Part shown: positions 17,464-24,593 of the stretch, piece by piece
Numbering within the stretch: the stretch's first letter is position 1
How the letters are laid out: each line of letters starts with the position of its first letter
Assembly: GCA_030430205.1 (NCBI GenBank)
Contig: JAUIGE010000050.1
Coordinates: 1 to 42,206, forward strand
DNA: 42,206 nt
DNA from: Bacteroidia bacterium
Lineage (GTDB): Bacteria > Bacteroidota > Bacteroidia > J057
Direction of reading: 5' to 3'
Position numbers and translations under genes: made by a program
Notes under the pieces: model-generated
The model's database searches: none
What the model was told of the DNA's origin: nothing
What the model saw: the letters and a program-made list of their open reading frames with translations, nothing else

Positions 17464-17857
17464 ATGAATGTATCCTTCATCAAAAACATTGCCCAAAGCC
17501 CCATTACTCTCCTGCTGATTTTGTGTTGAGGTATGTCAACGGTGCCAGACTCAGCGCTCAAACCATCTATACGCTGGAGTATAGGTATCGGACCCAAATC
17601 CGAAATGGTCGATATTGGTACGATGCCCAGACAGGTTGGTGGGGCATTGAAGGCCAGATTCCGTCGGGCATCATCATGCCGGGGCTGAATTTTGGCAAGG
17701 GGTATGCAGGTGAAAGCTTCGGGGGGAAATACGGGTATTTATGTGAATGGCCGCGAATTGAACCCGCGCGAGCTGTGGCGCCACCGGCAATGGCTATAGC
17801 TCCACCGGCAAGGATTTCTACATCATGGGCAATGGCTTCAGCTACAGCAATTTCTAG
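17464..17857 (+). pseudogene. Frameshifted remnant of a short exported or structural protein
   Basis: Three reading frames must be joined to obtain a coherent protein. An ATG at 17464 opens a signal-like segment (MNVSFIKNIAQSPITLLLIL) that stops at a TGA after 21 codons. A second frame (from about 17523) encodes RNGRYWYDAQTGWWGIEG and IPSGIIMPGLNFGKG. An apparent one-base insertion at about 17703 moves the sequence to a third frame encoding MQVKASGGNTGIYVNGREL. Another shift at about 17779 leads to ATGNGYSSTGKDFYIMGNG and a stop at 17857. The WYD..TG.WG.EG and G.TGIYVNGREL phrases look like conserved structural motifs, so the gene was probably functional. True decay and sequencing or assembly error cannot be distinguished here. 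Confidence 0.65.
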
Positions 17858-17920
17858 GATTCTTAGGCTGCTAAACAGGCGTTTGCTACCTTTACCCCTA
17901 TACCTACAAACGCCTGTTTT

Positions 17921-19198
17921 ATGAACTCAAATCGCATTTTTCGCCTCTCGCTTCTCGCCTCTCTCCTCTTCCTCCTCCCCACTCTCCAGGCTCAGGACAC
18001 CGTCCGCGTGATGCACTACAACCTGCTTTATTATGGCAATTGCAGTGGCGTAACTACTACCCAGAAAGATGCCTGGTTGGAACCCATCATGAACCATTAC
18101 CAGCCTGATATTCTGACGGTGAACGAAATGTCTGACCGCATAGCTTTCGCCAACCGCATCAATGTAAAGGCCCTGACTTATGGGGAGATGGAGTACACCA
18201 GCTTTACCAATACCACCGGATCGAATATTGTCAATATGCTGTTTTACAACAAGCAAAAGTTTGGTTATAAAGGGGTAGAAAAAATTGGGACAAGCATCCG
18301 CGATATCAATGTGTATACCTTATACCACCTGAATTCGATTCAGGGAAATGATACGGTATTTTTGTACTGCATCGTTGCGCATTTGAAGGCGGGAAATACT
18401 ACCGGAGACGGAAATTCAAGGGCTGTGGCAGCACAGCAGGTCATGAGCTGGCTCAATGCACATCCTGATAAGGAGGGCAATTTTATCCTTTCAGGTGACC
18501 TGAATCTTTATGGCGCCACCGAAGGCGCCTGGACAGCGCTTGTCCGCAACAGCGATCCCATTCGCTTTTATGATCCCATCGGTCTGACCAATGGCTGGAA
18601 TGCAGGAAATGTCAGGTATATGACGCAATCTACCCGCTGCAGCGGGGTGGGGGATTGCGGAACTTCCGGCTGCCTCGATGACCGCTTTGATTTTATCTTG
18701 CCTACGCAGGCAGTGATGAATGGCACAGCCGGTATTGCCTATGTGCAAAATTCCTATGCCAGCCTTGGCAATGACGGCATGATCCCCTATAATGGAGATC
18801 TGACAAATTATTGCGCCAATAATACAAGTGTGCCACCTACTGTGTGCAACGCGCTTATAAGTATGTCAGATCACCTTCCTGTGGTGATGGAACTCGCATT
18901 TTTGCGGTCCAATGGGTTGAGCGATCTAAGGGCTTCCATACCAGGCTTGAAAATCCAGGCCATAAATCCATTTGACGATCAGCTGGAGCTATTCTGGAAA
19001 TCAACTGCCGAACCAACCCGGCTTCGCTGGCAGTTGTTGGATGCCCAGGGAAAGCTATGTTTTTCTCATACAGAAATGCTCCAGGCAGATTCGGGAGAAT
19101 TGACCTTTCCCTGCTCCCATCTGAGCGCCGGGCTGTATCTCCTTCGCGTGACAGATGCATCGGGCCGCCAGCTTCAACAAAAAATCGTGAAGAAGTAG
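17921..19198 (+). CDS. Secreted endonuclease/exonuclease/phosphatase-family protein with T9SS tail
   Basis: 425 residues with a signal peptide (to LQAQ). The EEP fold spans residues 25-330: MHYNLLYYG (start of the fold with its metal-region Asn), ILTVNEM (catalytic Glu), LYCIVAHLKAG (His), FILSGDLNLYG (Asp and Asn), DDRFDFIL and MSDHLPVVMEL (the final Asp-His pair). The site therefore appears intact for Mg-dependent phosphoester cleavage of nucleic acid or another phosphate ester. The last 75 residues resemble a type A T9SS sorting domain, with INPFDDQLELFW, LLDAQGK, LSAGLYLLRV and a basic end KIVKK, pointing to outer-membrane export. The codons for the signal peptide core lie inside a CTC-rich repeat related to others in the window. 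Confidence 0.88.
   Translation: MNSNRIFRLSLLASLLFLLPTLQAQDTVRVMHYNLLYYGNCSGVTTTQKDAWLEPIMNHYQPDILTVNEMSDRIAFANRINVKALTYGEMEYTSFTNTTGSNIVNMLFYNKQKFGYKGVEKIGTSIRDINVYTLYHLNSIQGNDTVFLYCIVAHLKAGNTTGDGNSRAVAAQQVMSWLNAHPDKEGNFILSGDLNLYGATEGAWTALVRNSDPIRFYDPIGLTNGWNAGNVRYMTQSTRCSGVGDCGTSGCLDDRFDFILPTQAVMNGTAGIAYVQNSYASLGNDGMIPYNGDLTNYCANNTSVPPTVCNALISMSDHLPVVMELAFLRSNGLSDLRASIPGLKIQAINPFDDQLELFWKSTAEPTRLRWQLLDAQGKLCFSHTEMLQADSGELTFPCSHLSAGLYLLRVTDASGRQLQQKIVKK
17938..17980 (+). repeat. GAGGCGAG repeat, copy B (inverted, inside a signal-peptide coding region)
   Basis: On the plus strand this reads TTTCGCCTCTCGCTTCTCGC followed by CTCTCTCCTC-type sequence: the complement of the GAGGCGAG tracts at 16266, 21365 and 23530. 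It encodes RLSLLASLLFLLP, the hydrophobic core of the signal peptide of the EEP-family protein. Confidence 0.6.
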
Positions 19199-19250
19199 TA
19201 TTCGCAGCAGGGCGATTAAAAAAAGGATTTTCTAATCCCTTGATAATAAA

Positions 19251-19319
19251 TGGCTTAGCTAAGCCAGGCCAATTTTATTAGTATTGATTGCTAATAATGC
19301 TTGCATTTATGCTAATAAT
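19251..19319. promoter_or_regulatory. AT-rich region with palindrome and repeated CTAATAA motifs
   Basis: The 210-bp gap before the SLT gene is AT-rich. It contains a 16-bp perfect palindrome TGGCTTAGCTAAGCCA (19251-19266), an inverted pair TTATTAG/CTAATAA (19275-19297) and a further GCTAATAAT at about 19311. These could be a terminator for the upstream gene and operator-like sites for the SLT gene. No protein-binding role is established. Confidence 0.4.
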
Positions 19320-19408
19320 AGTGCTAAATTGCTGTTGTAAAGGAAATAAATCTAATTTAATTAGTAATTGTTTCTTTCAGGGCATCATCAAAGCAAAGCA
19401 AGCAAGCA

Positions 19409-20155
19409 ATGAAAAAGTTTTTACAAAGCAGCAAAGGCTCAGTGGGCAATAAGCTGGCCAAGGCTCGACCTCAGGGAGGTGCGATCCAGCTCAGCAAGAA
19501 AAAAGCAGGGGTTTTTACCACCCTGGTCGTGGCAACCAATTTCATCACTTATGCACTTTTTACGCCTGGTTTGTTCGTGGCAGCTCCATCGGCTAGTCAT
19601 AGCCACAAGCAGGAAAGTCGCTTGTATTTAATGGATAAAGCCAGTCGCTTTATTTTGGATGTAGAATCCTTTGAGAAAAAGGTCAAAAAAATAGCCGATA
19701 AGCTGGAAGTGCCGCCCGAATGGTTGATGGCTGTGATGTACTCTGAGTCCAGTTTTGATGCTTCCGTTTCTAATCGAAAGGGGAGTGGGGCGGTGGGCCT
19801 CATTCAGTTTACCGCGACTACAGCAAAAGAACTCAATACAACCATTGAAAAAATGCGCAACCTCAACCACGTGGAGCAGTTGGATTATGTCTACAAATAC
19901 CTGAATACAGTTAAAAAACGCTATGGAAGCTTTGGGAGCCTGACAGATTTATATCTCGGGATTCTTTACCCCAAAGCACTGGACCAGGATTATTGTTATA
20001 CCCTTTATGCAAAACCTTCACTCACCTATAGCCGGAATGCCGGCCTGGATGAAGACAAAGACGGCCGTGTGACCGTCAGTGACATAGATCGCCGGATGCA
20101 ACGCATCTTTCCTACCGCCTTCGCCAAACAATTGGGTGAAGAAGGGGAAGAATAA
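19409..20155 (+). CDS. Lytic transglycosylase (SLT)-domain protein with EF-hand-like loop
   Basis: 248 residues. A membrane or signal-like segment lies at about 33-58 (AGVFTTLVVATNFITYALFTPGLFV is its core) after a long basic N-terminus, so it is probably anchored or exported by an unusual signal. Residues 85-190 form a lysozyme-like SLT domain: PPEWLMAVMYSESSFDASVSN with the catalytic Glu, then GAVGLIQFTATTAKEL and a C-terminal helix with YLGILYPKAL. The last 40 residues contain DEDKDGRVTVSDID, which fits an EF-hand/dockerin-like calcium loop (D.D.DG.V...D). It would cleave peptidoglycan or related glycans. Similar SLT proteins occur in phage and conjugative elements, but no other mobile genes are near. 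A strong terminator follows. Confidence 0.8.
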   Translation: MKKFLQSSKGSVGNKLAKARPQGGAIQLSKKKAGVFTTLVVATNFITYALFTPGLFVAAPSASHSHKQESRLYLMDKASRFILDVESFEKKVKKIADKLEVPPEWLMAVMYSESSFDASVSNRKGSGAVGLIQFTATTAKELNTTIEKMRNLNHVEQLDYVYKYLNTVKKRYGSFGSLTDLYLGILYPKALDQDYCYTLYAKPSLTYSRNAGLDEDKDGRVTVSDIDRRMQRIFPTAFAKQLGEEGEE

Positions 20156-20215
20156 TTCGCAGATGAGCTAATTTACAACCGTTCTTTTCTCTCCGATTTT
20201 CCTTTCCTTGTCGAG

Positions 20216-20240
20216 TCCCGGGTGTGTCCCGGGATTTTTT
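20216..20240 (+). terminator. Intrinsic terminator after the SLT gene
   Basis: Stem TCCCGGG (20216-20222) and CCCGGGA (20228-20234) around a TGTGT loop, followed by six T and an ATTTT tail. It lies 60 bp after the SLT stop; its T-run overlaps the stop codon of the convergent DAHP synthase gene. Confidence 0.9.
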
Positions 20241-21342
20241 ATTTTGGGACTTCCTGTGAAGGAGAATTCATCACAACTGCCTGATTTCGGATGGATTCTT
20301 TGTGAATGGCTTGCAGGACCGTGAGCATAAAATCTTCCGACATGCCCATAGGGGCCGCCTGTTCCAGGCGCTCCAATACGATCTCATTCCAACGTGCAGC
20401 CTGAAGAATGGCTACATTATTCTGCTTTTTGTATTCGCCGATCGCGCGGACAAGCCCCATCCTTTTGCCTAAAATATTCACAAGTTCATGGTCCAGATCA
20501 TCAATAGAATGCCTCAAATTCTCCAGTATGTCAATGAATTGGGGGTTGTCGCCCAGGGGTTTTCTTTTGATCAGCTGGGAAGTCATTTCCCTGAAGTTGA
20601 AGGGCGTAAGCTGCTGCTTTGCATCGCTTAGTGCTACATCAGGGTTGATGTGTGATTCGATCATGAGGCCATCAAATCCGAGGTCCAGGGCTTTTTGAGA
20701 AACTGCCGGAATCAGGTCACGAACGCCACAGATGTGGCTGGGGTCACAGATGATGGGCAATTGGGGGTAAAGGCGGCGCAATTCAATCGGAATCTCCCAG
20801 CGCGGATGGTTGCGGTATTTGGTAGGTGTATAGGAGGAAAATCCTCTGTGAATCGCGCCAATCTTGCTGATACCCGCCTGGTTGATGCGCTCCAGCGCAC
20901 CTATCCAAAGGCTCAAATCCGGATTGATCGGATTCTTCACCAATACAGGAATATCCACGCCTTTGAGGGCGTCAGCAATCTCCTGCACAGCAAAAGGGTT
21001 GGTTGTGGTGCGCGCACCTATCCACAGCATATCAATGCCCGCTTTCAGTGCTTCATACACATGCTTCACATTGGCCACCTCCACGGTGACGGGTTTGTTC
21101 TGCTTTTTCGCAGCATCTTTTAGCCATTTCAACCCCTCGCTTCCGACGCCCTCAAATGAATTGGGGCGCGTGCGCGGTTTCCAGATTCCAGCCCGGTAAA
21201 CATCCACCGGGCTATCAGCAAGGCCATCTAGCGTTTGTTCAACCTGCTCCGCACTTTCTGCACTGCATGGTCCTGAAATTAACAGGCGGGTCCCCTGGAT
21301 ATTCAGACCCCATTCATTCATCGGTTTAATGTTTAAAGACAT
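20239..21342 (-). CDS. Bifunctional DAHP synthase / chorismate mutase
   Basis: 367 residues. Residues 1-260 are a type I beta-subfamily (KDO8PS-like) 3-deoxy-7-phosphoheptulonate synthase, which joins phosphoenolpyruvate and erythrose 4-phosphate: LLISGPCSAES, IWKPRTRPNSFEGVG, MLWIGARTTTNP, VLVKNPINPDLSLWIGAL and IICDPSHICG are all present. Residues 270-355 are an AroQ-type chorismate mutase (LRHSIDDLDHELVNILGKRM, with the later Arg/Lys sites), making prephenate from chorismate. The fusion is typical of Bacteroidota and may allow feedback control through the mutase domain. It is the last gene of the minus-strand run pheA - aminotransferase - tyrA - this gene, lying 62 bp after tyrA, a gap filled by a 7-bp tandem repeat. 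Confidence 0.95.
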   Translation of the reverse strand: MSLNIKPMNEWGLNIQGTRLLISGPCSAESAEQVEQTLDGLADSPVDVYRAGIWKPRTRPNSFEGVGSEGLKWLKDAAKKQNKPVTVEVANVKHVYEALKAGIDMLWIGARTTTNPFAVQEIADALKGVDIPVLVKNPINPDLSLWIGALERINQAGISKIGAIHRGFSSYTPTKYRNHPRWEIPIELRRLYPQLPIICDPSHICGVRDLIPAVSQKALDLGFDGLMIESHINPDVALSDAKQQLTPFNFREMTSQLIKRKPLGDNPQFIDILENLRHSIDDLDHELVNILGKRMGLVRAIGEYKKQNNVAILQAARWNEIVLERLEQAAPMGMSEDFMLTVLQAIHKESIRNQAVVMNSPSQEVPK

Positions 21343-21364
21343 CTCTATTTCGTTTTTGGTTCTT

Positions 21365-21475
21365 AATCTCTACTCTCTACTCTCTACTCTCTACTCTCTA
21401 CTCTCTACTCTCTGCTCTCTACTCTCTCCTCTCTGCTCTCTCCTCTCGCCTCCCGCCTCTCGCCTCCCACCTCAA
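21365..21475 (-). repeat. GAGGCGAG repeat, copy C, with TAGAGAG microsatellite
   Basis: On the minus strand this reads GAGGCGAGAGGCGGGAGGCG, then GAGAGCAGAGAG, then about six to eight copies of a 7-bp unit TAGAGAG, ending TAGAGATTAAGAA. It covers the 3' end of tyrA, including its stop at 21405, and the gap before the DAHP synthase start. The last 20 or so residues of TyrA (rich in Arg, Glu and Ser) are encoded by it. Confidence 0.9.
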
Positions 21476-22310
21476 GTATCCTCCCAATCTCATTCGCCTG
21501 AGCCATTTGCTCATAGGTTCCCTCAAAATCGTCCTGAGCGATGAGATCACGAAAGAGCTGAACCTTTTCTACATACAGGTCCAATACATCCAAAAGGTTG
21601 TTTTTGTTTTGCTTGTACACATCTCCCCACATTTTGGGGGAGCTTTTGGCGAGGCGGACAGTGGATCGGAATCCACCGCTTGCGAGGTTGAAGATATTGG
21701 CTTCGCTTTTTTCTTTTTCCAAAACCGTCAGGGCGAGAGCAAAAGAACTGATGTGGGAAATGTGGGATACATAAGCAGCATGTACATCATGCTCTTCTGC
21801 ATCCATATAAATGATGCGCATAAACAGGCTTTTGAATAGTTTCTCAGCCGTTTTTACAGCATCTGCTGCGGACTGCTCCTGTCCGCAAATGATGGCCGCA
21901 TTTTCCTGAAAAAGGTTTCGATGGGCCGCCTGAGGGCCGGAAAATTCAGTTCCAGCCATGGGATGGGCAGCTACAAATCGCGCTCGAAGGGGATGGTTTT
22001 TGACAGATCTGATGATCTCTGCCTTAGTGGAACCCATGTCCAGCACAGTTTGCCGGGCTGTTATTTGCCCCAAGATTTCGGGCAAAAGCCCGATGGTTGC
22101 GCCCACCGGAATGGCCAGGAGCAGGAGGTCTGCCTCCTGGCAGGCGGTTTCCAGATCGACGACTTCGTCGATCAAATCCAGCTCCAGGGCCTGCAGGCCA
22201 TGTTCCCGGCGGCTATCTACGCCGAGCCTCCGCTCTGCAAAGCCATTGGCTTTGAGGTCCAGGCCCAATGAGCCGCCGATCAGGCCGAGGCCAATAATAG
22301 CAACCGTCAT
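21405..22310 (-). CDS. tyrA: Prephenate dehydrogenase
   Basis: 301 residues. It oxidises prephenate to 4-hydroxyphenylpyruvate, the tyrosine branch. The NAD-binding Rossmann motif GLGLIGGSLG sits at residues 7-16, with an Asp at the end of the second strand (GVDSRREH), suggesting NAD rather than NADP. Catalytic and substrate motifs AAHPMAGTEFSGP and YVSHISHISSFAL follow, with a helical C-terminal domain. The start overlaps the aminotransferase stop by 4 bp (ATGA), indicating coupled translation. The tail GGERREARGESREERVESRE is encoded by a repeat and is probably a recent, non-functional extension; the domain itself ends near residue 280. Confidence 0.95.
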   Translation of the reverse strand: MTVAIIGLGLIGGSLGLDLKANGFAERRLGVDSRREHGLQALELDLIDEVVDLETACQEADLLLLAIPVGATIGLLPEILGQITARQTVLDMGSTKAEIIRSVKNHPLRARFVAAHPMAGTEFSGPQAAHRNLFQENAAIICGQEQSAADAVKTAEKLFKSLFMRIIYMDAEEHDVHAAYVSHISHISSFALALTVLEKEKSEANIFNLASGGFRSTVRLAKSSPKMWGDVYKQNKNNLLDVLDLYVEKVQLFRDLIAQDDFEGTYEQMAQANEIGRILEVGGERREARGESREERVESRE

Positions 22311-23512
22311 GCTTCCTGTATGCTTAAAGAGGGTGAAAGAAGCGGGCGTCTGTCAGCAAAAGCTTTTACGCGGCTGAGCGCCAATTCCAAATGGTGGATC
22401 GGGCTGCAGAGCGATAGGCGCAAATAGCCTTCTCCATTTTTCCCGAAAATAAAACCAGGTGTCAGGAATAGCTGGGTTTCATTGAGGATTTCATCACTGA
22501 AAGCAGCGCTATCTGACGCATCTGCCGGAATTTTTGCCCACAAAAACATGCCTGTTTGATTGGGATCAAAGCTGCAATTCAGGCTGCTCATGATCTGTTT
22601 TGCCAATTCAAAACGGCTTTCGTAGATCTCGTTTTGCTCAATATGCCATTGAAAATCCTGCTTCAAAATATGCGCTGCTGCCTCTTGCAGAGGCCGGGCC
22701 ATGCCAGAATCCATATTGGATTTTATTTGCAAAATGGCATGGATATAAGCTGCATCGCCTACGACTACCCCTACGCGCCACCCGGCGATATGGTGGGATT
22801 TACTCATCGAGTTGAGCTCGATGGCGACTTCCCGGGCATCTGCCTGGTGGAGAATACTGGCTGGCTGTTGGCTGCGAATAAGGCTGTAGGGATTGTCGTT
22901 GACGAGCAGGATCTTATGTTTTCGCGCAAAGGCGATCAGTTTTTGAAAAAGTTCGGGACTGCCGGTGGCACCTGTCGGCATATTGGGATAGGAAACCCAC
23001 ATGAGTTTCACCTTCTCCAGCTTTAAGCTGTTGAGCTGCTCCCAATCTGGTTCCCATTGCTTGTCGGCAAGCAAATTATAGGAAATCACTTCCGCCCCTA
23101 CCAATTCGCTTACTGAGCCGTAGGTCAGATAGCCCGGATCGGGCACCAAAACCTGGTCGCCGGGATTGAGGAAAGCCATGGAAATATGCATGATGCCTTC
23201 TTTGGAACCCATGAGGGGCTGTATTTCCGTCTCGGGATTCAGGGAAACGCCATACATCCGGCTGTAAAAATCAGCAAAAGCTTCCCGCAAGGCCGGAATG
23301 CCTTTATAAGGCTGATAAGCGTGCAATCCCGGCTCCGCGACCTGAGCGATCAGCTGCTTTTTAAAATCCACCGGAGGTTCCAGGTCAGGGCTACCAATGC
23401 CCAGATTGAGGATATCCTCCCCCTGCGCAATCCGATCGCGCAACTCCCGCAACTTGCGCGAGAAGTAATATTCAGGAACCTTTTGAAGGCGGTCAGCCAT
23501 TTGAATTATCAT
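22307..23512 (-). CDS. PLP-dependent aminotransferase (class I/II) of the aromatic operon
   Basis: 401 residues; a second ATG 12 bp downstream (23500) could also be the start. It is a fold-type I aminotransferase: LNLGIGSPDLEPP near the N-terminus, YQPYKGIPALREAFADFY, NMPTGATGS, the NDNPYSLI strand with the PLP-ring Asp-x-Tyr, and SMSKSHHIAGWRVG with the PLP lysine. The closest-looking families are LL-diaminopimelate or aspartate/aromatic aminotransferases. Its position between pheA and tyrA suggests it makes phenylalanine and tyrosine from phenylpyruvate and 4-hydroxyphenylpyruvate; this is inferred from context. It overlaps tyrA by 4 bp. The 68 bp separating it from pheA contain a GAGGCGAG repeat. 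Confidence 0.9.
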   Translation of the reverse strand: MIIQMADRLQKVPEYYFSRKLRELRDRIAQGEDILNLGIGSPDLEPPVDFKKQLIAQVAEPGLHAYQPYKGIPALREAFADFYSRMYGVSLNPETEIQPLMGSKEGIMHISMAFLNPGDQVLVPDPGYLTYGSVSELVGAEVISYNLLADKQWEPDWEQLNSLKLEKVKLMWVSYPNMPTGATGSPELFQKLIAFARKHKILLVNDNPYSLIRSQQPASILHQADAREVAIELNSMSKSHHIAGWRVGVVVGDAAYIHAILQIKSNMDSGMARPLQEAAAHILKQDFQWHIEQNEIYESRFELAKQIMSSLNCSFDPNQTGMFLWAKIPADASDSAAFSDEILNETQLFLTPGFIFGKNGEGYLRLSLCSPIHHLELALSRVKAFADRRPLLSPSLSIQEA

Positions 23513-23529
23513 GGAATTCGTTTCTTAAT

Positions 23530-23580
23530 CTCTAATCTCTAATCTCGCCTCCCGCCTCCCGCCTCCCGCCTCTCGCCTCC
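23530..23580 (-). repeat. GAGGCGAG repeat, copy D
   Basis: On the minus strand, directly after the pheA stop: GGAGGCGAGAGGCGGGAGGC repeats, then GAGATTAGAGATTAGAGATT and AAGAAAC, ending about 15 bp before the aminotransferase start. It shares both its GAGGCG core and its TTAGAGATTAAGAA end with copy C behind tyrA. Confidence 0.85.
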
Positions 23581-24435
23581 CTACACCGGCTTCTCCCCCC
23601 TCGGGTATTCCCCCAAACAATGATATTGCTCTACGAGCGGGTTGATCGCAACCATAGCCCGTTGGTATTTGGAAAAATCCTCAAACTCCAGGTCTATGTG
23701 GAAAAAGTATTGCCATTCCCGCCCGGGAATAGGGGAGGACTGGATTTTGGTCAGGTTGAGGTCGAGTGCAGCGAGAGAAAGGAGCACTTGTGCCAGGCAG
23801 CCTTTTTCGTGTTTGAGGTTAAAGCAGATGGAAGCTTTTTGGGGTTCCAACTGGTGCTTGAGCGCTTGCTCAGGCATAGAGAGGACCAAAAAGCGGGTGA
23901 AATTGCGTTTGTTGTCTTCGATATCGGTAGCGAGGATTTCCAGGCCATGCAGCTCCGCCGCTTCGCGGCTGGCAATGGCGGCAACGCCCTCCAGTTTACC
24001 CCTGGCTATTTCTTCGGCACTGCCAGCGGTATCTCCTTTTTCTACTATCCTGATGTGGGGATAGCGCTGTAAAAAGCGCCCGCATTGAGCAAGCGCCATC
24101 GGATGCGAGTGTATCTCGCGGATGTCCTCCAGCTTGTGCCCTGGCAAAGCCATGAGTTGGTGGTCAATTCTGAGGTAGACCTCGCCGATGATGACCAGAC
24201 CCGAATTGCGCAGCAAGACATAGTTCGGCAGGATAGTTCCGGCCAGAGAATTCTCAATGGCCATCACCGCGTAGGTGCTTCTGTTTTTTTGCATGGACAA
24301 AAACAGGTGCTGAAAGGAAGGACACATGTCCATATCCACTTCCTGACCAAAAAACTGTTTCGCCGCCAATTCATGATAAGAAGCGTGATAGCCCTGAATG
24401 GCTACCTTTTGTGCGATGATTTGTGCTGTTTTCAT
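23581..24435 (-). CDS. pheA: Prephenate dehydratase
   Basis: 284 residues from the ATG at 24435 (MKTAQIIAQKVAIQGYHASY); an in-frame ATG 15 bp upstream would fall closer to the terminator U-tract. It converts prephenate to phenylpyruvate, the phenylalanine branch. The dehydratase domain shows AIENSLAGTILPNYVLL and KRNFTRFLVL (the N.TRF motif). A C-terminal ACT domain (about 200-280) begins with GCLAQVLLSLAALDLNLTKIQ and senses phenylalanine in relatives. The usual ESRP motif reads QSSP. There is no chorismate mutase domain; that activity is fused to DAHP synthase at the end of the operon. It is the first structural gene after an aromatic leader peptide and terminator. Confidence 0.95.
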   Translation of the reverse strand: MKTAQIIAQKVAIQGYHASYHELAAKQFFGQEVDMDMCPSFQHLFLSMQKNRSTYAVMAIENSLAGTILPNYVLLRNSGLVIIGEVYLRIDHQLMALPGHKLEDIREIHSHPMALAQCGRFLQRYPHIRIVEKGDTAGSAEEIARGKLEGVAAIASREAAELHGLEILATDIEDNKRNFTRFLVLSMPEQALKHQLEPQKASICFNLKHEKGCLAQVLLSLAALDLNLTKIQSSPIPGREWQYFFHIDLEFEDFSKYQRAMVAINPLVEQYHCLGEYPRGEKPV

Positions 24436-24448
24436 TGTTTTGTAAATC

Positions 24449-24480
24449 AAAAAGCGCCCCTGATTTTTTTCAGGGACGCT
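24449..24480 (-). terminator. Terminator/attenuator hairpin in the pheA leader
   Basis: On the minus-strand RNA, AGCGUCCCUGA (24480-24470) pairs over its whole length (one U-G wobble) with UCAGGGGCGCU (24463-24453) around a six-A loop, followed directly by UUUU-GAUUU. The pheA start is 17 bp beyond. The 5' arm can instead pair with AGGGGGCUUUUG (24521-24510), which begins at the leader-peptide stop codon. That pairing has 10 of 12 positions matched, including two wobbles, around a 2x2 mismatch. The two structures are mutually exclusive. Confidence 0.85.
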
Positions 24481-24519
24481 TTGCGTATTTTCGTTTATGT
24501 TAATTCAAACAAAAGCCCC

Positions 24520-24585
24520 CTACCTATTTTGGTAAATAAAATAGTAGCAAAAATACCAGGCCGTTTGTTTTGAAAAATGTGTCAT
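24520..24585 (-). CDS. Aromatic-rich leader peptide (21 residues) of the pheA operon
   Basis: ATG at 24585, TAG at 24522-24520. The peptide starts MTHFSKQTA and continues WYFCYYFIY, so seven of nine consecutive codons (10-18) are Trp, Tyr or Phe, and eight of 21 residues overall are aromatic. Ribosome stalling here when charged aromatic tRNAs are scarce would leave the segment just after the stop codon free to form the antiterminator. A ribosome reaching the stop would cover it and let the terminator form. The ATG is only 8 bp beyond a promoter -7 element, so the transcript is nearly leaderless. A longer upstream in-frame reading (from 24756) crosses the bestrophin gene and is not credible. 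Function is inferred from architecture; the peptide itself is probably non-functional. Confidence 0.8.
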   Translation of the reverse strand: MTHFSKQTAWYFCYYFIYQNR

Positions 24586-24593
24586 ATTGAGAG

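Noticed and set aside
17523-17924. 133-codon plus-strand ORF as an intact gene
   Set aside because: Only its first third carries structured motifs; the remainder is out-of-frame translation of a sequence that makes sense in two other frames, so it is listed as a pseudogene.
20216-20240. Terminator acting for the minus-strand DAHP synthase gene as well
   Set aside because: On the minus strand the stem is preceded, not followed, by the T/A run, so no U-tract would be made in that direction.
21365-21475. Possible CRISPR array from the regular short repeats
   Set aside because: The units are 7 bp with no spacers, so this is a microsatellite; the same applies to the 14-bp units at 10889-10994.
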